The notes under the pieces: model-generated | Told to the model about the DNA's origin: nothing | The model's input: only the letters and a program-made list of their open reading frames with translations | Database searches by the model: none | Program-made: the position numbers and the translations under genes | Shown: positions 44,350 through 51,969 of the stretch, piece by piece | How the letters are laid out: each line of letters begins with the position of its first letter | How positions within the stretch are numbered: the stretch's first letter is position 1 | Origin: Sphingomonas sp. So64.6b | GTDB taxonomy: Bacteria; Pseudomonadota; Alphaproteobacteria; Sphingomonadales; Sphingomonadaceae | Direction: 5' to 3' | Assembly (NCBI RefSeq): GCF_014171475.1 | Contig: NZ_CP048817.1 | Span: forward strand, 4,556,501-4,620,500 | DNA: 64,000 nt

Positions 44350-45228
44350 TTATGCAGCGCTATCGCCATTCTGCCCATTGGTCGCATCGGCGGTCGCTGC
44401 TTCGCTTTCGGCCAGCAGTAAATTGACCAGCCGGGTGTGTACGGTGGCACGCGACCATACGATCCCGATCCGCCGTCCGACGACGGGCGTCGGCAGCGCT
44501 ATCCGGGCGAGCGAAAGTCCGGCCGGCCAAGGCGGTGCCCAATCGGGCACCAGCGCCACGCCGAGGCCGCGATCCACCATCACGGCAATGGCATTAAGGG
44601 CGTTGAGTTCGAAGCGCTCCCTTGGCGTGATCCCGACCTTGCGCAGATAATCCTCGGCGCTGCGGCCGCCCCATTGATGCCGGTCGTAGCGAATCAGGGG
44701 TTCGGTACGGAGGAGATCATGCGGATCGCGGTGCGCGAGATGCCGGGGCGCCAGCATGATCAGCGCCTCTTCGCGCAGCATGCACCATTCGCACGTCTTC
44801 GGAATCGGATAGGGTGCTTCGAGCACGAAAGCGGCATCGAGCTCGCCGGCCTCGACCGCAGCGTAAAGCTGCGCTGAGCTGGCCGACTGGATATGCACGT
44901 TGATCGCCGGGGATTTGCCGATCAGCCGGGCGAGGATATCCGGCAGCATGCCACTGAGCGGCGTCGTGCACGCGCCCAGACGCAGATTGCCGCTGATGGC
45001 ATCATCATGAGCGGTGTTGCGCAACTCGGCCGCGTTGCGAAGCAGTTCGCGCGCCTGGCCGAGAATTCGCCCGCCCTGCTCGGTCATGCGCACGGTGCGG
45101 CCGACGCGAACGATGAGCGGCGTGCCGAGCTCCCGTTCGAGCGCATGGAGCTGTTGCGCGACCGCCGAAGGGCTGACGTTGAGCGCCCGCGCCGCCGCCG
45201 CCATCGAGCCGCGATCGACCACCGTCAC
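44350..45228 (-). CDS. LysR-family transcriptional regulator with an uncertain start codon
   Basis: The usual HTH (GSMAAAARALNVSPSAVAQQ) and effector domain are present; 292 residues from GTG 45228. But the family's conserved first nine residues (here IDLHFLKTF) are encoded in frame immediately upstream, up to a stop at 45259-45261. The only codon at the expected initiation site is ATC (45253-45255), preceded by a perfect AGGAGG (45263-45268) with 7-nt spacing. Either ATC is used as a rare start or an ATG has mutated. The 5' end lies inside the 3' end of the symporter gene, so the two are coupled. It probably controls this sugar-acid locus. Confidence 0.82.
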   Translation of the reverse strand: MTVVDRGSMAAAARALNVSPSAVAQQLHALERELGTPLIVRVGRTVRMTEQGGRILGQARELLRNAAELRNTAHDDAISGNLRLGACTTPLSGMLPDILARLIGKSPAINVHIQSASSAQLYAAVEAGELDAAFVLEAPYPIPKTCEWCMLREEALIMLAPRHLAHRDPHDLLRTEPLIRYDRHQWGGRSAEDYLRKVGITPRERFELNALNAIAVMVDRGLGVALVPDWAPPWPAGLSLARIALPTPVVGRRIGIVWSRATVHTRLVNLLLAESEAATADATNGQNGDSAA

Positions 45229-45236
45229 GAAAGTTT

Positions 45237-47663
45237 TCAGGAAATGGAGGTCGATGGCTCATCCTCCTGTGTGCGCCGCCGTCCGAACCGGCCAATCGGG
45301 ACGATGAGGCCTTCCAGCGAACGCTGGGGCGCCGGAAAGAACAGGCTCGCGACATAACCCACCGCGATCGAGACGAAGATCGCGATCGCCAGGTAGAAAT
45401 AGGGATGGACGAGATGAAAGATGCTCGCCGCAAGCGTGATCGCCGATGCCGCGACGATGCCGATCCCGACACCGGCGGCGTTGGCGCGGCGGGTGAACAT
45501 GCCGAGCGTATAGGCGCCCGCACAGCTTCCACCAAGCACGCCGAACAGCTCAATCGACAGGTCGAGCAGCGAATGGATGTCGAGCTGCGACAGCAGCACT
45601 GCCAGTCCGATGCCGACCACGCCGACTAGCACTGTCATCCATTCGGCAAAGCGCACGGTCTTTTTCTGTGTCGGATTCTTGGCGAACTTCTCGTAGAAAT
45701 CGACTGACAGCAAGGTTGCGACGCTGTTGATCGTGCCCGACAGCGTGCCCATTGCCGCCGCGAACAGGCCAGCGATGATCAGCCCGGTCACGCCGTGCGG
45801 CAGTTCCATTCCAATGAACGAGGGGAACACGGCATCGATCGGCAGAAGCGGATCGAGCCGAGCCGGATGCGCCTGGTAATATGCGAACAGCACCGTACCG
45901 ATAACGTAGAAGATGAGGCCCCCGGGCAGCAGCACCGCCGCGAATAGCCAGATCGAGCGCCCGGCGTTCTTGTCCGACGAAGTCGCCAGCGCGCGCTGCA
46001 TCAGGATCTGGTCCTTGGGGAAGGTCAGCACGGTGTCGAATAGGATAAGGATGAGGAAGCCCCACAAGGTCGGCTGGGTGAAATCGAAGCTGGTGTTGAT
46101 CATATGGGTCTTGTCGGACGCCATTGCGGCCTGCTCGATCGCGGTAAAGCCGAGCGACCAGACGATATAGCCGATGGCGAAGAGCGCGCCGCCCATCAGC
46201 ACGATAACCTGGATGAAATCGGTCCATATCACCGCGCGCATCCCGCCGAGCGCCGTGTAGATGATGGTGCAGACGCCGAGGATGCAGATGCAGCCGATCA
46301 CGTTGAAGCCGGTGATCGTGCCGATCGCTAGCGCCGGCAGGAACAGCACCACGCCCATCCGCCCGCCGACATGCATCGCGATGCACAGCGCGCTCGCGAG
46401 CATGCGGATCGCGGGATGGAAGCGCTGCTCGAGATAGTTGAACACCGAGACGAGGTTGAGTCGGCGCAGCGCCGGGACCACCCAGATCGCAACGAACATC
46501 AGCCCGAACACGGTGACGATCTTCGAGGTCATATATTCCCAATTGGTCTCGAACGCCTTGGCCGGGATGGCGAGATAGCTGATCGAGCTGGTATTGCCGG
46601 CGAACATGCTGACGCCGGCCGCCCAAAAGGGAATGGAGCGGCTGCCGAGGAAGAAGTCGCTGGTCGAGTTGAGCTTGGCGCGGCGGTACATATAGCCGCC
46701 AACCCCAAGCATCGCTGCCATATAGACAATGATGATCGTCCAATCGAGGAGATCGAGCGCGCGGCGCTGCCGCTCGAGCTCGGCGACGGCGAAGGTCATC
46801 CGGCCGCCGTCGGCATGAGCGAGAACCAGCCCGTTACCCGCCGCCACGCCCGCATCGACACCGCCCGTCGCGCGATAGGGCATAGCCGCCCACGCGGCCG
46901 TGATCGTGTGGAAGGCGTACAGTTGAGTGCCCCGCTTCGTATCGGACACGAGATACAGGATATGTGCCTGGCCGATCGCGCGTGCTGCACCGGCCAGTAC
47001 CGGGCCGGGGGTAGAGCCGCGTCCCTTCCATCCGTCCTTGTCGCCAAACGCCAAGAGCTGCTCGGCCGCCCCATTGCGCAGCGTCAGGTAGAGCACGCCA
47101 TTCTGCACGGCGAGGGTCGTGGGCGTGCCGGCGCCGGGCCATGGCGCGCGCACGCGCCATGACGGGTCACCCAAAGTCAGGTCGAGCACCCGCGCGGTAC
47201 CGCCGATGCTCCGGCCGGCGATCGTTACGGTTTCGCCGCTCACCACGGCTTGGGCGACCGTCAGCGGTTGGGGCAGCGCGGGAAGCGTACGCAACGATAG
47301 CGCGCCGTTATCGAGCTGGAGCATCGCCACATTGCTCATGGCGTGCGCATCTCCCCGGAGTAGCACGGCGCGCTGGCCATTGCTGGCGACAATGCGCGGC
47401 TTCCGGTCGGCGGGCAGGCGCGAACGATCGAGCGGCTGCCAAGCTCTGCGGTCCGCGGCGAGCGCCCAGGCGCCGTTAGGGCCGATCACCACGGTGCGCC
47501 CGCCAAGTGCCACCATCGTCGCACCGTCTCCGGCGGCGAGCGGAGGCAGGTTGGAGGCCTTGACCAGCGAGACGCTATCGTCCGCGGACGCGGGCAATGC
47601 GGCACCGGCGAGGCAAAAAGCGAGCAGGACGATCAACCGCCGAACGATACGGGAAAAAGCCAT
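45237..47663 (-). CDS. Kelch-domain / sodium:solute symporter (SSS) fusion protein
   Basis: 808 residues. The signal-like segment LIVLLAFCLAGAALPASADD leads into about 275 residues of kelch-type repeats (DGATMVALGGRTVVIGPNGA, VVSGETVTIAGRSIGGTARV). Next comes a long SSS transporter (DWTIIIVYMAAMLGVGGYMY, SMFAGNTSSISYLAIPAKAF, LGGMRAVIWTDFIQVIVLMG). The kelch part would face the periplasm. Kelch proteins such as NanM are sugar mutarotases, so this domain may present one anomer to the permease (inference). It lies 1 nt overlapping the CitE-like gene stop and upstream of the LysR gene. Confidence 0.88.
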   Translation of the reverse strand: MAFSRIVRRLIVLLAFCLAGAALPASADDSVSLVKASNLPPLAAGDGATMVALGGRTVVIGPNGAWALAADRRAWQPLDRSRLPADRKPRIVASNGQRAVLLRGDAHAMSNVAMLQLDNGALSLRTLPALPQPLTVAQAVVSGETVTIAGRSIGGTARVLDLTLGDPSWRVRAPWPGAGTPTTLAVQNGVLYLTLRNGAAEQLLAFGDKDGWKGRGSTPGPVLAGAARAIGQAHILYLVSDTKRGTQLYAFHTITAAWAAMPYRATGGVDAGVAAGNGLVLAHADGGRMTFAVAELERQRRALDLLDWTIIIVYMAAMLGVGGYMYRRAKLNSTSDFFLGSRSIPFWAAGVSMFAGNTSSISYLAIPAKAFETNWEYMTSKIVTVFGLMFVAIWVVPALRRLNLVSVFNYLEQRFHPAIRMLASALCIAMHVGGRMGVVLFLPALAIGTITGFNVIGCICILGVCTIIYTALGGMRAVIWTDFIQVIVLMGGALFAIGYIVWSLGFTAIEQAAMASDKTHMINTSFDFTQPTLWGFLILILFDTVLTFPKDQILMQRALATSSDKNAGRSIWLFAAVLLPGGLIFYVIGTVLFAYYQAHPARLDPLLPIDAVFPSFIGMELPHGVTGLIIAGLFAAAMGTLSGTINSVATLLSVDFYEKFAKNPTQKKTVRFAEWMTVLVGVVGIGLAVLLSQLDIHSLLDLSIELFGVLGGSCAGAYTLGMFTRRANAAGVGIGIVAASAITLAASIFHLVHPYFYLAIAIFVSIAVGYVASLFFPAPQRSLEGLIVPIGRFGRRRTQEDEPSTSIS

Positions 47664-48529
47664 TATTCCTTGTCCGCCATCGCAAGCGTCGCGCGTGCCT
47701 GCTCGATCGCGGGCCGGTCGATCATCCGCCCGTCGAGCTGAAAGGCGCCGCGTCCGATCGCAGCGGCTTCATCCGCGGCAGCGACAATCCGGCGCGCCTG
47801 ATCCAGCGCATCCGCGCGCGCGCCGAACACAGCGTTGGCAATAGCGATCTGCCGGGGATGAATGCAGCTCTTGCCGAGATAGCCAAGTGCGCGAGCCTGC
47901 TCGGCTTCAAGGCGAAAGCCCTGGTCGTCGGCTATGGCCGCATAGGCACCGTCATAGGCGAAGGCGCCGCCCTCGCCGGTGGCGAGTCGCATGGCGAGCA
48001 TCACGGCATGGGCGCTGCCGAGTGCCCGGCGATCGATCGCGAGCGCTTCGAAAAGATCGTTGAGCCCCAGTTGCAAGCCGGCGATGCGGGGATGTGCCGT
48101 CGCGATCTCGGCTGCCCGCCGCAATGCGCGGGGTGTCTCGATGGTGATCAGCAGGCCGATCGGGCGGGTAATGGCGGCAGCTTGCTCGGCGCGTTCAAGC
48201 GCGGTCACCGCGGTGACGACATCGTCGGGATCTTCAAGCTTGGGGAGGTTGATCAGAGCGACATCGGGCAGCGCCATCGCAGCGATATCAGCGGCAAAAT
48301 GCGGCGAGTGAGGCGCGTTGACGCGCACGATCACCTGCTTGCCGTTCGCCGCCAGCGCGGTGCGCGTCGCTTCGCTGGCCAGGAACCCGGCTATTGCACT
48401 GCGCGCTGCGGTCTTGCCGCCTGTCGTCACGGAGTCTTCGAGATCGAACGAGATGGCATCCGCCTCGCTCGCCAGTGCCTTGATAAAAAAATCGGGCCGT
48501 GCGCCCGGCACGAACAATTTGCTGCGCAT
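47663..48529 (-). CDS. HpcH/HpaI aldolase / CitE-like acyl-CoA lyase
   Basis: 288 residues. The CitE pattern is clear: MRSKLFVPGARPDFFIKALA, ADAISFDLEDSV (metal Glu/Asp), VIVRVNAP, LLITIETPRALRRA and GLQLGLNDLFEALAIDRRAL, ending GYLGKSCIHPRQIAIANAVF. Family members cleave malyl-, citramalyl- or 3-hydroxy-3-methylglutaryl-like CoA thioesters or 2-oxo-hydroxy acids with Mg2+. With the class III CoA-transferase on the opposite operon, a CoA-thioester substrate is plausible. First gene of the minus-strand unit; divergent from the receptor across 241 bp. Confidence 0.87.
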   Translation of the reverse strand: MRSKLFVPGARPDFFIKALASEADAISFDLEDSVTTGGKTAARSAIAGFLASEATRTALAANGKQVIVRVNAPHSPHFAADIAAMALPDVALINLPKLEDPDDVVTAVTALERAEQAAAITRPIGLLITIETPRALRRAAEIATAHPRIAGLQLGLNDLFEALAIDRRALGSAHAVMLAMRLATGEGGAFAYDGAYAAIADDQGFRLEAEQARALGYLGKSCIHPRQIAIANAVFGARADALDQARRIVAAADEAAAIGRGAFQLDGRMIDRPAIEQARATLAMADKE

Positions 48530-48770
48530 CGTTGTCGCATCTCCCCTGTCGGACGCATGATAGCCGTAGCAGTGCGCGACGCGCCAGTGCGGGGGCGGGC
48601 ATCAATTGCGTTTGGACGACAGTATTTGTGCTGTTTTCCTTAACGGTTGGGCTACCGCTCTCGTTGAAACCGCACAAAATGTCGTGTCTGAACGCAGCCG
48701 GGGCCCGGTTTAACGTGTTGCGCCGCGCGTCTAATGATGGCGCCAATAAAAAAATAGGGAGGGGATTATC

Positions 48771-50966
48771 ATGCAAATGCTTGCACGTCTGGCGCTCGGC
48801 ACGGCTCTCGCCGGAACGATGTGCTCCGCCGCTTACGCCGGCTCGCTGCCTTCCGGCACGGCCGCCGACGCAGCCGCGCAGACACCGGACCAGACCGCCA
48901 CAGCGCCCGAAGAGGACACGACGCCAATTGTCGTCACCGGCACGAGATCGCCCAAGGCAATCGACAAGATCGCCGGCGCGATCACCATCATCTCTCCCGC
49001 TGAAGTGCAGCGCTCGCTGACCATCACCGAGGATGCGACCGCAGTGCTGGCCCGTACCGTCCCGGGCTATTCGGAATCGAACCAGACGCTCAACACGCTA
49101 GGCGAGACGATGCGTGGTCGCACCGCGCTCTATATGTTCGACGGCATCCCGCAGTCGACGCCGCTACGCGACGGCAGCCGCAACGCGACCTTCACCGACA
49201 TGGCGACGATCGAGCGCATCGAAGTGATCGGCGGCGCATCTGCGTCCGAGGGCATCGGCGCGGCCGGCGGTATCATCAACTATATTTCCAAACGTGCGAC
49301 CGAGCCCGGTACGCATTTTGGCGTGACCGGCCGGTTCGGCACCCAGTTCGACGACGACAGTGCGACCTGGAAGATTGGCGGAACGCTTAGCCACAAGTCG
49401 GGCGGGATCGATGTCTTCGCTGCTGGATCCTATCTGACGCGCGGTATCACCTACGACGCTCATGGCCGCCGTATCGGGATCAGCGCATCGAGCTCGGTTG
49501 CCGACTCGAAGCAATGGGATGGTTTCCTGAAGATCGGCACCAATTTCGGTGACGGCGATTCCCAGCGCGTCGAGGGTGTCGCGAGCTATTTCAAACTCAA
49601 GGCCAACGGTAATTATCACTATGTCGCCGGCAGCCGCACACTCGGCATTCCCGACACGGCGGAGCCCGGGCCGCCGACGGATCCGATCACGGGCCAGCTC
49701 CTGTTCGCCCCTGATTTCAACAAGTTCCAGCAATATGCGCTGAATTACAGCAACACTTCGTTGTTCGGCGGCAGTCTTGTGGCCACGGCCTATTATGCGA
49801 AGCAGGAGATGTGCTTCCCAGGCGATAACGGGATCGACAAGCAGGATCCACGCATCTCGCCGGGTGTCATCTTCGACCAATCGGAAATCCTGTCGAAGAA
49901 ATACGGACTGCGCACCTCCTACACGCGCCCCGACTTCCTGCTGCAGGGTTTTGAACTGCGTTTCGGCATCGACGCGGTGCATGATCAGACTCAGCAATAT
50001 CTCGCCCTGACCAATCGCGTTTGGGTGCCGCCGCTCAACTATACGAGCTTCGGCCCCTATGTGCAGCTGGCCTATGATCTCGGTCCAGTGACGCTGAGCG
50101 GCGGCTGGCGTCACGAAGACGGCAAGGTCAAGGTCGACGATTATACGACCACTTTTTACCGCAACAGCGTGTTGGTGAAGGGCGGCAACCTCAAATACAA
50201 GAATGACCTGCTCAACGCCGGCATCATCGGTCGCTTCGGCGGTGGATTCTCGGCCTTTGCGACCTATGGTGAAGGCTTCACTCTGCCCAATGCCGGTATC
50301 CCGCTGCGCAACGTGAACACGCCGGGCAAGACAGTCGAAGGCCTGTTCGATCTCCAGGCGGTGGTCTTCAAGAACAAGGAGGTCGGATTCAACTGGCGCG
50401 GCCGGATGGGTAGCGTCGGCGTTTCCTACTATCAGTCCAAGTCCGACCTGGGCTCAAGCCTCACGGTCGATCCGATAACTAAGGACTATGTGCTCAACCG
50501 CCGACCGATCAAGATCTATGGCTTCGACGTGACGGCGGAGTTCCGCCCGACCTCCACAGTGCGATTGAACGCCCTGTTCAGCCATGTGGTGGGCAAGACA
50601 TCGGCTGCCAATGGCGTGACCGATCCGCTCGATGTGACGCTCGGTGTGCTCAACATCGCGCCCGACAAGGCCAATGGGCAGATATCCTGGCAGTTTACGC
50701 CAGAGGGGTCGATTTCGTTCGGCGCGACCAGCTTGTTCAGTCGCAACATCAATAAGGGCAAATCGACCGAGGAGCACACCAAGGGGTACACGCTGTTCGA
50801 TGCGACGGCCGGCTACCGGGTCAATGATGTCGGCACCTTCTCCCTCGGTGTCGAAAATCTGTTCAACAAGTTCTATTTCCTGTCGTCGTCGCAGATCGAT
50901 ATCTACCAGAACTATTTTGCAGGTCGCGGGCGCACGGTGTCGCTGACCTTCCACCGCGACTTCTGA
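48771..50966 (+). CDS. TonB-dependent outer-membrane receptor
   Basis: 731 residues. The signal peptide MQMLARLALGTALAGTMCSA ends in AYAG. The plug starts at TPIVVTGTRSPKAIDKIAGA and has IERIEVIGGASASEGIGAAG. The barrel ends RTVSLTFHRDF. The plug resembles the classical siderophore type more than the other three receptors here. GGGAGGGG is 7 nt before ATG 48771. It begins an operon with a kinase, two glycosidase-like enzymes and a CoA-transferase, so the cargo is more likely a glycan or glycoside than iron (inference). Confidence 0.92.
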   Translation: MQMLARLALGTALAGTMCSAAYAGSLPSGTAADAAAQTPDQTATAPEEDTTPIVVTGTRSPKAIDKIAGAITIISPAEVQRSLTITEDATAVLARTVPGYSESNQTLNTLGETMRGRTALYMFDGIPQSTPLRDGSRNATFTDMATIERIEVIGGASASEGIGAAGGIINYISKRATEPGTHFGVTGRFGTQFDDDSATWKIGGTLSHKSGGIDVFAAGSYLTRGITYDAHGRRIGISASSSVADSKQWDGFLKIGTNFGDGDSQRVEGVASYFKLKANGNYHYVAGSRTLGIPDTAEPGPPTDPITGQLLFAPDFNKFQQYALNYSNTSLFGGSLVATAYYAKQEMCFPGDNGIDKQDPRISPGVIFDQSEILSKKYGLRTSYTRPDFLLQGFELRFGIDAVHDQTQQYLALTNRVWVPPLNYTSFGPYVQLAYDLGPVTLSGGWRHEDGKVKVDDYTTTFYRNSVLVKGGNLKYKNDLLNAGIIGRFGGGFSAFATYGEGFTLPNAGIPLRNVNTPGKTVEGLFDLQAVVFKNKEVGFNWRGRMGSVGVSYYQSKSDLGSSLTVDPITKDYVLNRRPIKIYGFDVTAEFRPTSTVRLNALFSHVVGKTSAANGVTDPLDVTLGVLNIAPDKANGQISWQFTPEGSISFGATSLFSRNINKGKSTEEHTKGYTLFDATAGYRVNDVGTFSLGVENLFNKFYFLSSSQIDIYQNYFAGRGRTVSLTFHRDF

Positions 50967-50985
50967 CCTGGGAGCAAGACCTGCC

Positions 50986-51969
50986 ATGACCACGCGCCAC
51001 GGCACCGTGCTGGTGGCGGGATCCGCGAATGCCGATTTCGTCGTCCGGGCGCCGCGCATACCGGCGCCCGGCGAGACGGTGCTCGGTGAGGACCTCGCGA
51101 TCATTCCTGGCGGCAAGGGCGCCAACCAGGCGGTCGCCTGTGCACGGGCCGGAGGTGGTGCGACGCGCATGCTCGTCGCGTTGGGCGAAGACACGCTGGC
51201 GCCGATGATTGAGACGTCGTTGCGCGCGGCTGGCGTGATGCTCGACGTCATAACGTCGGACAGGCCGACCGGGGCGGCGCTGATCACCGTGTCGCATGAC
51301 GGGGAAAATGCCATCACCGTCGCGCCGGGGGCCAATGCGCAGCTGCGGCCAGGCGACCTGCCCTCGCTCGACGGGGTCAGTCATTTGCTGATGCAGCTGG
51401 AAATCCCGCTCGACACGGTCATGGTCTTTGCCGCCGCCGCACGCGCGGCAGGCTTGACGGTAATGCTCAACGCGGCGCCTGCGCGGCCGCTGCCCGAGGA
51501 ACTGCTGGCGACGCTCGACATACTCGTCGTCAACGAGGAGGAACTCGCGCGCATCGTTGGTGACGACGGATCGGTCGCCGATCGCCTCGCTGCGACCGGC
51601 GTGCCCTGCGCGATCGTGACGCTGGGCGGGCGGGGCTGCTGCGCGCTGGCTGAGGGCGCATTCTTCGTTCAGCCCGCCTTTGCGGTTTCGCCAATCGACA
51701 CCACGGCGGCGGGCGACACGTTTTGCGGCGTGCTTGCGGCGACGCTCGCCGCCGGTCACGATCTTACACAGGCGCTGCGCGCGGCAAGTGCCGCCGGTGC
51801 CCTGGCGACCACCCGCACGGGAGCGCAGACCAGCATTCCTACCGCTGCCGAGGTCGCCACCCTGCTCGATACGCCGAATGACCCCGGCCGAGCCGCCGCG
51901 CTGGCAGACTATTGCGGCGTGAACCACTATGCCGGGATCACCGATTCCCGCCCGCAAGGCCAGTCATGA
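50986..51969 (+). CDS. PfkB-family carbohydrate kinase (ribokinase-like)
   Basis: 327 residues. The N-terminal signature is PGGKGANQAVACARAGG, and the C-terminal PfkB signature DTTAAGDTFCGVLAATLA carries the catalytic Asp and anion-hole loop. It phosphorylates a sugar with ATP, probably one released by the two downstream enzymes. It starts 19 nt after the receptor stop and its TGA overlaps the next ATG by 4 bp. Confidence 0.88.
   Translation: MTTRHGTVLVAGSANADFVVRAPRIPAPGETVLGEDLAIIPGGKGANQAVACARAGGGATRMLVALGEDTLAPMIETSLRAAGVMLDVITSDRPTGAALITVSHDGENAITVAPGANAQLRPGDLPSLDGVSHLLMQLEIPLDTVMVFAAAARAAGLTVMLNAAPARPLPEELLATLDILVVNEEELARIVGDDGSVADRLAATGVPCAIVTLGGRGCCALAEGAFFVQPAFAVSPIDTTAAGDTFCGVLAATLAAGHDLTQALRAASAAGALATTRTGAQTSIPTAAEVATLLDTPNDPGRAAALADYCGVNHYAGITDSRPQGQS

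Noticed and set aside
45550..46743. A 397-codon minus frame inside the symporter gene
   Set aside because: It is an alternative frame of the SSS gene with His/Arg/Asp-rich shadow composition; the SSS frame has all family motifs.
48771..50966. Calling the fourth receptor a siderophore receptor
   Set aside because: The plug type alone suggests it, but the operon partners are glycan and sugar enzymes, so substrate was left open.
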